DNA of 64,000 bases from Cyanophora paradoxa. Lineage: Eukaryota > Glaucocystophyceae > Cyanophorales > Cyanophoraceae. Of the stretch, positions 25,294-36,519 are shown piece after piece (the first letter of the stretch is position 1; each line of letters opens with the position of its first letter). The DNA lies in contig QPMI01000125.1 in the NCBI GenBank assembly GCA_004431415.1, forward strand, positions 1 through 64,000, read 5' to 3'. Made by a program: the position numbers and the translations under genes. The notes beneath the pieces were generated by a model. That model was given only the letters and a program-made list of their open reading frames with translations, was not told where the DNA came from and made no database searches.

Positions 25294-27218
25294 ATGTCGT
25301 CCTCGGAAAGCGCACAGCTCCAGACGGTGGCTCAGGCGTTCGATGTTTTTGCTGGCCTCTATGCGCGGGAGGTCCAGGCTGCTGGGCTGCAGGCGTCGCC
25401 GACTCAGCGCGCTCTTCTCATCAACAACGTCCTGAAGGTAAGCTTTGTGAAGCTTTGTCATTGTGCATAATCGACCGAAGTCGCGCTGCAATGTCGACCG
25501 GGCAAATACAGTCGATAAATGAACATTTGCTTTACATTTGACATTCGCCGAGTCAATAAGTCTAGATCTGCAATTGATGATCATGATGAGCATTGCGATC
25601 AGGTCGTTGAGAAGCACCTGAACAGCGATCCTTCAGAGGAAAAGTTCTTGCGTGAGCGTGTGTCGACCGAACAGGTCCGAATATGCAAGCATACGTCATG
25701 GCAGTCATGGCACTAGCTGCAGGCTAATTTCGAATTGCATAGCGCTTTGATGATCATGATTACCTCTGAAGCTCGTTGTTCCGTCCGCAGGGTGTCCAGG
25801 ACGTGCTCAAGGAGCTTGCTGTCCTAATTACCAACGTGAGCGCGCACTCCGGATCCCCGGGCACTTCATGATCAGCTTATTGAAATAAAAAGCTCTAGAA
25901 AATGAATGCGGCAGAACTATAGCCATCACCAAACGCCGTGAACGTTAACGCTGTTTCTGTTTCTACGTGTCTAGATTTCTAATTATAACCACCGGTTCAC
26001 AGATCAAAGCGAGTGATGCCATGAATGACATATACATGCGCTCCGCGAAAAGCACCACACTGGAGGAAGTCCTGGGAAAGGACGATTACGAAGTGAGCAC
26101 TAATTATATAATATATATATAGGTTATACATAGATACCGCCCTCGAGCGAGCTCGAAATCCTGAAACAGTGAACTGGGATTCCTTGCGTATTTAATTTTG
26201 GATGCAGATGCTGGGTGACGTGATTGCTGAGGCGAGCGAAACATACTTGATCGATATTCTGCACCTCGCTGCGGTTTTGCCGAGGGAGCAAGGATCCGAA
26301 ATCTTTAAGAATCTTCTTTTCGAAGGCGGCGCTGAGACCCAAGGCGACGAGCTTGTGACTGACGAGGTCAATCAGATTAATATTTTGTTTTGCTTAATTT
26401 GAGCATCGTTGAACGAAGTGTCAATTCCAATAGGAGTTCAACAAAGTGATCGCGGAACTGGACAGCAAGGCCGAGCTGGTTTGTTTTCTTCTTTTCATTC
26501 AAGCGATCGCGTGTTCGATTTCGCAATCGCAGTATTTCAACGCCATGGAACTCAAAGACGAGCTTGTGTCCGCCGCGGCATCTTCAGAGGACTCCAATGT
26601 CATCAGCGAGGATGAGGCAAAGAAGATCGAGCAGATTGTGGCTGTTACAGAGCAAACTGTCAAGGAAGAGGTCCGCATATGCATTTGGTTTCGTTTGGTT
26701 GATCGGATTTGACTCCCGATTGAATTGGAGACCCAAGTCGCACAATTCTGCTCTAGATGTAGGACGAGAGATAGAGGATGTCAGAGCTGATACGTGAGTC
26801 CCAGGTCCAAGAGATTGAGCAAGACATCACATCATCGAGCACGAGCAATTCACAGGACAAGAAGGCGTGCTGGACGTTCTATTTTACCCTGCCGAGTTTG
26901 CCATGGAGCTGATTATTTCGAGTTCTCAGCTTGCCGACGAGCTCGAGCTCGACAGTCTTGAAAAGAGTGCTGAGAAGGTCATCGACGCAGGGTCTATCGT
27001 ACAGTCTTCTATCGAAATCGCTCAAACGGTTTCGGACTGCGAAGAAATGGCGTCAGACACGTACGGAATCTTCGAATTCGAGGATGAGGTGCGTGCGCAT
27101 TGGCGACAACTGCAATGTGCTGCTGAGCTGAATTGAGGCGCAGTTCATGGACCAGTGGTCTTTCGAGGAGGGACTTCTGCAGGCAGAAGGAGTCATCGAA
27201 ATCGATAGCGAAATGTAA
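25294..27218 (+). CDS. Acidic, helix-rich protein of unknown function, about ten exons
   Basis: I do not recognise the family. In-phase exons with GT..AG borders: 25294-25437, 25603-25674, 25791-25835, 26003-26092, 26208-26366, 26434-26478, 26533-26670, one small unresolved exon about 26762-26793, about 26858-27088 and 27144-27218 (stop TAA 27216-27218). Exon lengths are mostly multiples of three, so most introns are phase 0. The start is MSSSESAQLQTVAQAFDVFA, read from the first ATG after GCACCATCGCACG. The product is rich in Glu/Asp/Ala/Leu with long amphipathic stretches (VIAEASETYLIDILHLAAVL; ELDSLEKSAEKVID) and ends VIEIDSEM. No signal peptide or membrane segment is evident. It may be an armadillo-like or coiled-coil scaffold; this is only a shape-based guess. 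Confidence 0.72.
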
Positions 27219-27727
27219 TGGGGCAGAGGAACAGAAAGATTGTTGACCCCACCCTTCGATGCGCACTTGCTGCGATGATTTATGGTCGTAATTTATAATC
27301 AGCGAGCGAGTCAGATTTCGCGCGAATACACAGCCAGTAGGCGTGCGTCTCAGTCTGGTCTCTAGATCTAATCGGATCATGTCAGGATGGTCTCCTGAAC
27401 AGATCATGGAGCTCGCGATCGAGGCAGAAAAAATGGTAGAGAGGGCAGATCTAGATCTAGAGGCAGGCGGATGGAGAGGTGGACGGGTGTTGAGGCCCTC
27501 GAGGGTGCGGCTGCTGCCGATCGCGAGGGCTTGATTCAATTGCTCCGCTTCGCTCAGCCCGCTTGATTCAATGCGGCCTAGCAGTATATGATGCCGACCG
27601 TCCGACGCGCTAGCGACGGCCCGGCGTATGGTTGTGCACGTGAGCCATGAATTCCGAAACAGCTTCTGAGCAAAGCAGTTCGCAGCTGCGCATGCATGCG
27701 CAGCTTTGGATCACGATCGTACGTATT
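27219..27727. other. Spacer after the acidic-protein gene
   Basis: No gene seen. Contains CTAGATCTAGA-type palindromes at 27362-27370 and 27448-27462. Confidence 0.5.
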
Positions 27728-28305
27728 TCGCGCGCCTGTTTCGAGCGATTTCCGTCTTCATGAAGGTGCACGCTCGTTTCTCGGCCTGCTAGAAATTCTT
27801 TTTTTTCCCAGTAACATGAAATGAACATTGATATTTGAGCTGTAGTGCATGACTGTGCATCCCGTTCATATTGGGAATTATTCATCCGCGGCCATCGCTA
27901 ATAGGAGCCGCCGTTCCCAATGGCTGACCGGAGCCTCTTCTGGACGGCGCAGGCGAGAGGGAGAAGGCGGCTCAGTGCTTCGAAGAGTCCATCTCGCTCT
28001 TTCAGGTTCGCAAACAGATCCGACACCCTCTGATCCCTGAATTCTTTAATCTAAATCAATCTTTCTTCGTAGGGTCGCTTTCCCCTATGCTTCTCTGACG
28101 CCCACCCGCGGATCGTCTCGACGCGACTCTTGCTCGGTGTCGCGCGCGGTAGTCGACGTCTTCACCCCTCCTCCATGTCCTCCATCGCGCACTAGGCTGC
28201 AGTAGGTAGGGTTCTTGTCTAAACTTCAGCTTCAATTGCATTAGATTATGAACTATTTTCGACGCATTCGATTGCATTATCATTACTGGGGCGATTTCTC
28301 AAGTA
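27728..28305 (+). pseudogene. Diverged, internally deleted copy of the 3' end of the TPR-like gene (left half)
   Basis: Homologous to 13505-14190. The exon corresponding to 13697-13771 is missing. The gap runs between two GCGGCCA direct repeats in the intact copy (about 13688 and 13777), which fits a microhomology deletion. The exon EKAAQCFEESISLFQ and the last exon (DAHPRIVSTRLLLGV, stop TAG near 28195) remain open, with two extra codons near the stop. Confidence 0.75.
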
Positions 28306-29052
28306 CTAGTGGCCCGGCCGCGATTTTCGCGCCGGGGGTGCAAGGGGGGAACCGGGATCTAATGAAAGAGTCCTAGTGGCACGCACATGCGCAGAGTCCT
28401 CCCCTCGGGGTCGCGCGAAGCGCGCGACCCCTCGGCTCGGTCACGCGTGCTCGGCTGCGGGCGGCGGCACAGCTAGGCAGCGGCGCAAGCGGTTTTGCGG
28501 TGCAAGCTCAAGCACGAGTGCCGGGCAGCGTGCTCGGCTGCGGGCAGCGGCGCGTGCTCGGTAGGCGGTGCTGCGGTGCAAGCTTGATGCACTGCGGCAG
28601 TGAAAAGTAGTCCAGGCGGCACGGGTACCGTGCGGCGTACGCGGCGCAGTGCGAGGAAGCGGAAATCTAGAGGAGACAGCTGGGGAGAAGTGGGTCCATG
28701 CCATGATGCAGAACCGCGCAAGGAACTTCGGAAGAGCCCGGAGTGAGAGAGAAGTTGGTTTTCCCCTCCAGAACCACTTTTCGCGAGTTCGAGCTCGAGA
28801 GAGCTCTCGCGAGCGCTAGCTCGAACAGACGAGAGCAGAGCTGTCGAGAGAGAAAACTGGTCTTCCCCCCGAAAACCGCTTTTTGCAATTGCATGGACGC
28901 CCGCAGCGACAAACACGTGTCGCAACCCAATTTCGACTCATTTTTGTTGCAGACTGGCCCTCGAAAACGGCCTCATAGAAAAACTTTTGGCTGAAGCGAG
29001 GGAACGGGAAGCAAGCTGGGAGAAGCCCTTCGGTCTTCGTCCCCCCTTGCAA
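28306..29052. mobile_element. Mobile-element-like repeat, copy A (747 bp), inserted in the duplicated segment
   Basis: Begins CTAGTGGCCCGGCCGCGATT and ends CCCCCCTTGCAA. It splits the duplicated segment that is continuous at 14190. A perfect 11-bp stem with a 3-nt loop lies at 28407-28431 (GGGGTCGCGCG / CGCGCGACCCC). TGCAAGGGGGGA near the left end is inverted at the right end. Compared with copy B it carries an extra stretch around 28784-28825. No transposase is seen, so it is probably non-autonomous. Confidence 0.75.
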
Positions 29053-29313
29053 TTTAGAGTTCTTGTCCTTATGTAAATAGCAGACATTCGACCGGAGTCG
29101 ATCGCGACAAGCTGCTATGCAAACGCGCGTAGAGACTGAACGCTACCTTTCAGATTTCGACGCGCGCGCCTATATCTTGTTTGATTGAATCCGATTGTAA
29201 TCGATATGTAATCGCGCCCGCGGGGAATATCACGATCATCGATATGTAATCGCGCCCGCGGGGAAAAGTTGCCAGCTGCTACAACTGACGATCTGAGCGC
29301 CCTGCTGCGCAAG
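29053..29313 (+). repeat. Right half of the segmental duplication
   Basis: Continues the match to 14190-14460 after copy A. It lacks the TCTTCCTTGAC..CCGGC stretch of 14243-14275 and has its own short tandem duplication around ATCGATATGTAATCGCGCCC (29195-29260). Confidence 0.8.
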
Positions 29314-29987
29314 GTAGATGGGTACGGTTCATAGGTCAGCTTCGAATTCTGTTCATAAAATCGGCCTTGGGAAAAGGAGAGGCCCTTAGGTTGGGTCCTG
29401 GCATACTAGGTCTTCGGCTCGTTTTTTTTGGGGTAACACACTTAAGCTTGACAACAGTCCCCCGCTCCGCGCCTACCGGATACTGGGAAGCCAAGCTACA
29501 CCGAGGAAAAAGGGCGAACTCTGTTCCACAGCTTGTTGTCGTAGTCGAGCTGTTGCTGAAGCTGTAGCCGCCAGGTCACCCCCAGCACATAATATGCGCC
29601 GGTCCGCAAATAGGAGGCGTGGGCACGCTGAGCTACACGGTCCTAGATGCCTTCTTGCTGGCTCTAAAACGTGGCCGTGGGACGCACTAGGTTTTCGACT
29701 CGCCCCCGACCCCTGCTCGTCTCAGGGTGTGCAAGGTGGGGTCTATAGCTAAACAAACAAAGACGGCAGCTACAGGCTGCAGCTAGCGCTCGCTAGGCGT
29801 AGGCCTGGGCTCGAGGCCGCCAGGATAATCGAAATAAACATCGAAAAAGAACAAAAAGGCCCGGCCCACGCGTCCGCCGCCCGCGGCCCGCCGCGCCTTC
29901 GCCCTACCCGGTGAGCCGAGCCACCGCCCCGCCCAGCGAGCCCCGCGGCCCCCGCCGCCGTCCGCCGTCCGGAGTTGCCAACTTGCC

Positions 29988-30060
29988 ATACTAAGTTATA
30001 ACTTATTACTTAAGACGCAAGCGGACACTTGCGAAAAAAATCGGGTTAACACGGCCGGCT
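29988..30060 (+). repeat. Dispersed repeat with AAGTTATAACTT core, copy 1
   Basis: Shares ATACTAAGTTATAACTTATT and the following ACTTA.GACGCA.GCGGACAC, then an A-run and ACGGCCG, with 32736-32812 and, inverted, 36305-36372. Confidence 0.7.
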
Positions 30061-30522
30061 GAGCTTGCAGTCTCGATTCAGTTCCCCGTTTTGTCGCACC
30101 CAATATGAACCCTCATGTGCGAACACGTCGAGTGTCGACATCGATATCGGCGTAGACCCGACTCACCCCGACAGCTGCCGCAGCCACTAGCTGCTGCAGC
30201 TGCATGCCAGCTGCAGCCTGCAGGCCTAGGTGGCATACTAAGTTCGAATCGGCCGCGGACCACAGACCACGGCGAGTCGACGTCGCGACTCGAGCTCGCG
30301 ACTCGCGAATTCAAATCTCCACAAAACGCTAGATTTACTAAGTTAATGTCGACGTCGACGTCGACTCGTCCCGCGGGCCGCGGCGTACGTGGATATCGAT
30401 CGACGAACGTAGTTACCCAAAATGACGTCGTTCCCCAAAACGCTAGATTTTTCAAGTTTGACATCGTTTGCAAACGGAAACTACGTGGTGGGCCACTGGT
30501 GGCCATGGCTTATCCGCGGATA

Positions 30523-30592
30523 ACGGAACTTTTTTGAAAGTAACGGAAAATGGCGGATACTAGTAACGGAAAGTAACGGAAACACACCGTGA
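30523..30592 (+). repeat. GTAACGGAAA motif cluster 1
   Basis: Repeated AGTAACGGAAA and TGGCGGATA units. The same words cluster at 33720-33840 and, inverted, at 35166-35260. Confidence 0.6.
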
Positions 30593-31144
30593 CTGCAGTC
30601 TGCATGCAGCTAGCGCTGGACTAGTACGTATACTGCTGATGTAGGCTTTATAAGCAGGCTTAAAAAGCTTAAGTTAACGCAGCTACAGCCCGCACTACGT
30701 ATACGACATGCGCAGCCTGGCAGGCTGCAGAAGCGCAGCTGCAGCTGTCATGAACGTTGCGCTCCGAGAGGCTCAGCAACCGTGTACGCACTGCTCCTGC
30801 TGCATAGATAGCGTCTGTACACACGTACGTGGCTAGCGCTAGCATAGGCGCTTGTCTTGAAGGAGCACATCAGCAGGCGAAGCCAACGCAGCGCTCGGCT
30901 ATAGCTAGCGGAAGCAGCGAATATTTCGAAGCTTAAGGCTCGAGGCGCCCGCCTATTACTGATGAAATCGAAGTAGCGAGGCTATTTAAATTTGAAGACA
31001 AAGAAAGACCGCAGTGCCCTGAATTCGAAGTCTAGATCTGGCATTTTTTCTGAGATACTGCGAGTACGGGTATATATCGCGTTTCAAATGCATGCATGTT
31101 TAATTTCACGCACAGACAGAGACTCAGCTGCAGCTGGAATTATT

Positions 31145-31192
31145 AAATGGGGGGGTGCGGGGGGGCTTGCCCCCCTGCTTGTTGCAACTTGC
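31145..31192 (+). repeat. G/C hairpin repeat, copy 1
   Basis: ATGGGGGGGTGCGGGGGGGC followed by TTGCCCCCCTGCTTGTT. The GGGGGGGCTTGCCCCCC part is a near-perfect hairpin. The same unit is at 34411-34448 (inverted) and 36481-36519. Confidence 0.85.
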
Positions 31193-32000
31193 CAACTTAT
31201 GCCATCTGTTCGGTTCGGCCCGATTAAACTAGGGGGAGCGGTTGGCGAGAGACCGAAGCGCTTAACACGAGCTAGTACGCATCTTAATGCATATCTAATG
31301 CTCAGTCTCTCGCGGACGCGGTACAAAATTTTCCTAGATGTATGGCCATATGCATACAAAGGCGACGAGGAAAAGGCCAGTTTCGCGGCGAGCTAGCCGA
31401 GCTAGCAGTGCGCCCGGCCGGCGTCTTATTGCCCCAGCGTTCGAGTCCCGGGAAGGGCAGTTGGGGGGAGCGGGGGGGCCTGGGCGGGCCTTGAGCTGCC
31501 TTGAGCTGAGCTGAAGAGGGGGCCGGGGCGCAGCGACCTCCGAGGCCAACTTTCGCGCGGCGAGGTTCTGGCGGGAGACCAAAAATGTTTTTCATCTCGG
31601 CTGATCTAAAATACACTTCCTACCTGCCCGGTCTCCCGCCAGTCACTCGCTGTGCTCCGCTTTAATTTCGGCTGGACTTGTATGGCAAGTTGCGAAAGCT
31701 CGAAACTCGAGTCGATTAGGAAAACAAACGAGCTGAGTGGCCAATTTGCCCGACGGTCCACCCAGTAAGCACCGAGAGTCCGAGAGATTGGCGACTCAGT
31801 GGCGAGAACTCGAATGAGTCGAATTTTTCTCGAAGGCTCGAAAACTCGAACTCGGCAATTTAATGACTCGCTGACTGAGCCGCCTGAGTCGGCAGTTTCG
31901 GCAATGCAACGACTCGCCGACGTCTGGCTCCGAGTGGCTCGGCCTGACTCATGATCAGTAAGGCCGGCTGACTCATGTCACGCACGGACCCCCGTACGTA

Positions 32001-32699
32001 CTAGTGGCCCGGCCGCGATTTTCGCGCCGGGGGTGCAAGGGGGGAACCGGGATCTAATGAAAGAGTCCTAGTACACGCACGCACATGCGCAGAGTCCTCC
32101 CCTCGGGGTCGCGCGAAGCGCGCGACCCCTCGGCTCGGTCACGCGTGCTCGGCTGCGGGCAGCGGCACAGCTAGGCAGCGGCGCAAGCGGTTTTGCGGTG
32201 CAAGCTCAAGCACGAGTGCCGGGCAGCGTGCTCGGCTGCGCATGCGGGCAGCGGCGCGTGCTCGGTAGGCGGTGCTGCGGTGCAAGCTTGATGCACTGCG
32301 GCAGTGAAAAGTAGTCCAGGCGGCACGGGTACCGTGCGGCGTACGGCGCAGTGCGAGGAAGCGGAAATGTAGAGGAGACAGCTAGGGAGAAGTGGTTCCA
32401 TGCAGAACCGCGCAAGGAAGAGCCCGGAGTGAGAGAGAAGTTGGTTTTCCCCTCGAAAACCACTTTTCGCGAGTTCGAGAGCAGAGCTGTCGAGAGAGAA
32501 AACTGGTCTTCCCCCCGAAAACCGCTTTTTGCAATTGCATGGACGCCCGCAGCGACAAACACGTGTCGCAACCCAATTTCGACTCATTTTTGTTGCAGAC
32601 TGGCCCTCGAAAACGGCCTCATAGAAAAAATTTTGGCTGAAGCGAGGGAACGGGAAGCAAGCTGGGAGAAGCCCTTCGGTCTTCTTTCCCCCCTTGCAA
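32001..32699. mobile_element. Mobile-element-like repeat, copy B (699 bp)
   Basis: Same ends as copy A; the hairpin lies at 32105-32129. ACTAGT occurs at both edges (left 32000-32005, right 32699-32704), which could be a target duplication. Copy A does not show it on the right, so this is uncertain. Confidence 0.75.
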
Positions 32700-32735
32700 C
32701 TAGTAGGTACCGGTATTGACAGTGATGAGTCTCTA

Positions 32736-32812
32736 ATACTAAGTTATAACTTATTACTTATGACGCATGCGGACACCCGTAAAAAAACTCAGTCTTCACG
32801 GGACGGCCGAGC
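32736..32812 (+). repeat. Dispersed repeat with AAGTTATAACTT core, copy 2
   Basis: ATACTAAGTTATAACTTATT, then ACTTATGACGCATGCGGACA, an A-run and GGGACGGCCGAG. It starts about 35 bp after mobile-element copy B. Confidence 0.7.
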
Positions 32813-33719
32813 CAAACTTTTTTGAAAAATCCTCGGTAGTTTGATTGAGGTCAGAAAACTTACCTTAGGGTTGTGTCAACGCATATGAGAACACAGTGTG
32901 GCATAACGTAAATTACATCACAATCACAAATTAAATTTTGACTTCAGATTTACAATTAGGTACCGCGTTTATTCTCGAAAATCTGCTGCGATAACGCCAG
33001 ACACATTACCCCAAGTGAAACTGAACTCAAAATGTCAGCACGTTAATTTAATTAAAAACCGCAATTTTAATTTTGCCCAGCCGCGCGCGGATCGAAATCG
33101 ATCGATCGAAAACCGGTTCCAGTTTGGGTTTTAAAGAAATTTAATGCATGCCACATGGATTCGCAGTCGTAGTGCGCGCCAAATGCGTGCGGAGTCACTG
33201 CGGACCCGGGACGCGATCGTAGTACTACGGTACCGTAGTACGTGCTACTACGTGGTACTACGTGCACGTGCTCGCAAATTGAGCCGATCGCGACGTACGT
33301 CGCAATCGCGAGCCCGGGCCGCGACGTCGACTTTGACTAGGACTCTTTCAGTGAGCTGTCGGGCAACTTCTATAAAACAAATTAAAATCGAATCGATCCG
33401 ATCGACGGTCCGGTACCCCTCGGCCTTCGCCAGTACCAGACTACTACTACCGGTTCGATCCGATCGGACGTACCGGATTTTCCTTCACTCAGGTTGACGT
33501 GTCACAGTGTACATGTGTCACCGCGGGTACCGCGGCCGGTAGCGCCGCGCGCGCAGCGGCGCGCTGCGGCGCGCGCTGGCCGTGGCCGCCGCCAGTGCCC
33601 GCCACGCGGCGCCGTCGACGTCACGGCGTGGCGCGAGCCGCGCGACTGTCGCGTGAGTCGAGTTTTTCCCAGCAGTTTAAGCTGGCCAGTGGCGTGCATG
33701 GAAAGTGGCAGACAACGCC

Positions 33720-33840
33720 GTCACAACGGAAGTAACGGAAAGTGGCGGATAATTATAACGGACGTTTCCGGAAAGTAACGGACAGCTTATATTAATTAAG
33801 TGGCGGATAGCGAAAAGTAACGGAAAGTAACCGAAACACA
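33720..33840 (+). repeat. GTAACGGAAA motif cluster 2
   Basis: Five or more degenerate AGTAACGGA(A/C)A units interleaved with two GTGGCGGATA units. Confidence 0.6.
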
Positions 33841-34410
33841 CTGCAGTCTAGCTGCAGGCCCGCTGATCATGATTCATGAGCAGCAGCAGCAGCTGTCGGT
33901 GCTGCAGTTGCGCTTAGCAACCGCGTACATACTAGTGCTGCTGCGCATGTAGCTAGCGCTGCTGCGCATGCTTAAGCTTGTGCAGACGACGGAGCACTGC
34001 GGCGCATCGATATCAGCAGGTGAATTCGAATTCGAAGTCAACGCACGCGAAAGCAGTGATCCTGATTTTGTCGAAGCCGCTGCTTATGAGCACCCGCTCC
34101 GGATCATGAAGTGCCCGGCGGCCGCGACCGTATATTTGAAGACGAAGCCGAGGAAGATTATTCGAATTCTTTTGTCCTGAAAACGTCCGGCGTTCTGGCA
34201 AACTGCGCAAGATTCGAAATATATAATAGCTAATTGTAACAGTTCCGATCTATAGCTAGATCTTCCGAAGCTCCGCTTCCGAAGCTCAAGATCTGAGAGT
34301 CTAGATCGAGGTCGGCGCGGCCGACGCGACGCGTATGGCGCTGACGTCAACGCTGCGCGTTTCTCGATTGGATTGAAGTTCAGCTGCAGCTGCAGATCTA
34401 GATCTACGTA

Positions 34411-34448
34411 CAAGCAGGGGGGCAAGCCCCCCCGCACCCCCCCCATTT
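34411..34448 (-). repeat. G/C hairpin repeat, copy 2 (inverted)
   Basis: Reverse complement of the 31145 unit: ACAAGCAGGGGGGCAAGCCC then CCCCGCACCCCCCCCAT. Confidence 0.85.
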
Positions 34449-35165
34449 ATTGAACTTGTATAATCTGCAATGTCAATGAATCGCAAATCTCGCAATTTCG
34501 CGAACGCGTACGTGAATCGCAGGGCTTCTCCAGTACTAGTCTCTGTGTGTGAAGTCTCTGTGTGAACGTGAATCGCGCCGCGGCACCATGAATTGTAATC
34601 GCGATATTCGCACTGCTGTCTCTGGTGGGCAGGTGCCACGGTGCGTTAATTATAATTTGCGCATGCGCTCTCATCGGAGCATGATTATAATTAATAACTG
34701 CACGTGCACATGTTGGACGCCGGCCTCGTCATTGATATATATCGTCACTATCGTGGCAGTCTGCCAGACATTCTCGTGGCAAAAGAATAATCACGATCCT
34801 AGGGCTCATGATCAGCTTCGTCTTCAAATTGCTACAGCCGCGCTACTTCGAATTCAGGGAAGCGGGCGCTTCGCTCGAAAACTAGATTACTAGCAGCATG
34901 CGCAGCCCGTTCACGTGCACAGATCTAGAAGGTCCGGTGCAGCATGCGCAGTTGCAGCACCCAGTGCCTGTACATGTGTGTACGCGGTTGTTCAGCCAAC
35001 GACAGCTGCAAGCTGTAGCTGCTGTACAGCCCGTACGTATACTACGCCCGCGGTATATACGTAGTACGCCCCCGGCCATATGCATGCACGAATTCGAATG
35101 CAGCTGCAGCCTACAGGCTACAGCCTACAGCCTGAGGCTACAGGCTACAGCTTATACCAGTGATT

Positions 35166-35260
35166 ACTTGCCGGCGTTTCCGTTACTTTCCGTTAACGTT
35201 ATCCGCCACCTTCCGTTACTTTCGGTTATCCACCAGTGGCCGCCAGTGTCCGCCACTAGG
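35166..35260 (-). repeat. GTAACGGAAA motif cluster 3 (inverted)
   Basis: TTTCCGTTACTTTCCGTTA, TATCCGCCAC and TTCCGTTACTTTCGGTTA: the reverse complements of cluster 1 and 2 words. Confidence 0.6.
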
Positions 35261-35734
35261 ACTTTCCGTGCACGTGCACACCAGTGACACCACTGGCCAG
35301 CTTAAAGCCTTGAACTGTTCGGAACTTCTTCGAAGTCGCAATTCCGGTACCTGGTACCGGACTCCGGGAGCAACTTCCGATGATAACAATGAACGTCATC
35401 GCCGACTCATCGGGATATTGGACCGATTCGTACCGCATCGCGTGAACTTGTGAAGGATTCGCGTCGCGATCGATTTCAACTTGGCAACGACCGATCGGAC
35501 GGATTCAGCCGCTGAGCTGGCCAGCTGGCCAGCGCCCGGGCGGCGCCGCTGCATGGCAGTGCATGCCGGCGCGCGCGGCCGCGTCGCCCGTTGCGGCGGT
35601 GCCAGCGCGCCGGCTGGCCATGGGCGGCGGGCGCGCGCGGGCGCGGCGCCGGCTGTGCGGCCGCCGCCGCCCGCCGGCCGGTTGTCACGTGCACAGTGTG
35701 GGCATGCGTGCGCTCACTGCTCATGATCAGCTGC

Positions 35735-35871
35735 GCTGCGCATGCGCGTTCACGTGGCAGCCCACTGGCAGGCGCCGCCAGGCGGTGACAGCGGTGTTTT
35801 ACTACTGGTCCGAACTCAAAGTGCCAATTGAGTATGAGGTCGGGAGTTTGAATAGGGGCTCCGTCGCGTAC
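35735..35871 (+). repeat. Direct repeat, left copy
   Basis: About 135 bp matching 36147-36289. The core is ACTCAAAGTGCCAATTGAGT and GGGAGTTTGAATAGGGGCTC. One frame stays open in both copies (LKVPIEYEVGSLNRGSVA). Confidence 0.8.
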
Positions 35872-36146
35872 CGTAGACTCCGTAGTACGCTACTGCCAGC
35901 CTACTGGTACAGTGGTACGTATACTAGGCTAGTACGGGGCCTCTATCCTCAGTAACTACAGCCGCCTACTACGGGCCGCTGTGCGGCCGTCCGTGGCCGG
36001 GCTAGGCAGCTGCGCAGCCTGCAGCTGGCATGCTGCCAGGCTGTCTGGTTAACGTTGTGCCAGCCTCTGCCAGCCCAGCTAGTGCCAGGCTGCCAGCGCA
36101 AGCTTAAGTCAAGTGCGTTGGCCAACGCATGCGCAGTCACGCGCGT

Positions 36147-36289
36147 GCGCTGCGCGTTCACATGGCAGCCCACTGGCAGTCGCCGCCACTGGGCCAGGCC
36201 GCGACAGCGGTCTTCTACTACTGGTCCGTACTCAAAGTGCCAATTGAGTATGAGGTCGGGAGTTTGAATAGGGGCTCCGTCGCGTTTTG
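36147..36289 (+). repeat. Direct repeat, right copy
   Basis: Matches 35735-35871 with scattered differences and a slightly longer GCC-rich part. It runs into the inverted AAGTTATAACTT repeat. Confidence 0.8.
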
Positions 36290-36304
36290 GCTCGGCTGTT
36301 GCGT

Positions 36305-36372
36305 ACTACTCGTGTTTTTTTACGTGTGTGCGCTTGCGTCATAAGTAATAAGTTATAACTTAGTATACATGC
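36305..36372 (-). repeat. Dispersed repeat with AAGTTATAACTT core, copy 3 (inverted)
   Basis: TGCGTCATAAGTAATAAGTT then ATAACTTAGTATAC: the reverse complement of the family core, including the T-run (A-run in the other copies). Confidence 0.7.
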
Positions 36373-36480
36373 TTCGAATTCCAGATCGCGAAAAAATTCA
36401 TTACTGCGTGTAAGTTTCTTTCGAATTCGCGTGCGATCGCTATAGCTATGTCCGACGGTCATGATATCGATCATCAGTTA

Positions 36481-36519
36481 ATGGGGGGGTGCGGGGGGGC
36501 TTGCCCCCCTGCTTGTTTA
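36481..36519 (+). repeat. G/C hairpin repeat, copy 3
   Basis: ATGGGGGGGTGCGGGGGGGC then TTGCCCCCCTGCTTGTT, identical in the core to copy 1. Confidence 0.85.

Larger units (their letters stand above)
29314..32000. other. Repeat-rich non-coding DNA
   Basis: No supported gene. Holds members of three small repeat families (listed separately) and many GTCGAC, CTGCAG and GCTAGC palindromes, for example 30347-30365. Confidence 0.55.

Noticed and set aside
28441-28930. Overlapping ORFs inside the mobile-element-like repeat
   Set aside because: Frames differ between the two copies because of indels, and no transposase motif is present.
29575-29660. Possible tRNA on the minus strand (GTAGCTCAG)
   Set aside because: No matching acceptor or T arm at the right distance.
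31385-31460. tRNA-like GTTCGAGTCCC with GCTAGC upstream
   Set aside because: Acceptor stem and anticodon stem do not pair; at best a degenerate SINE head.
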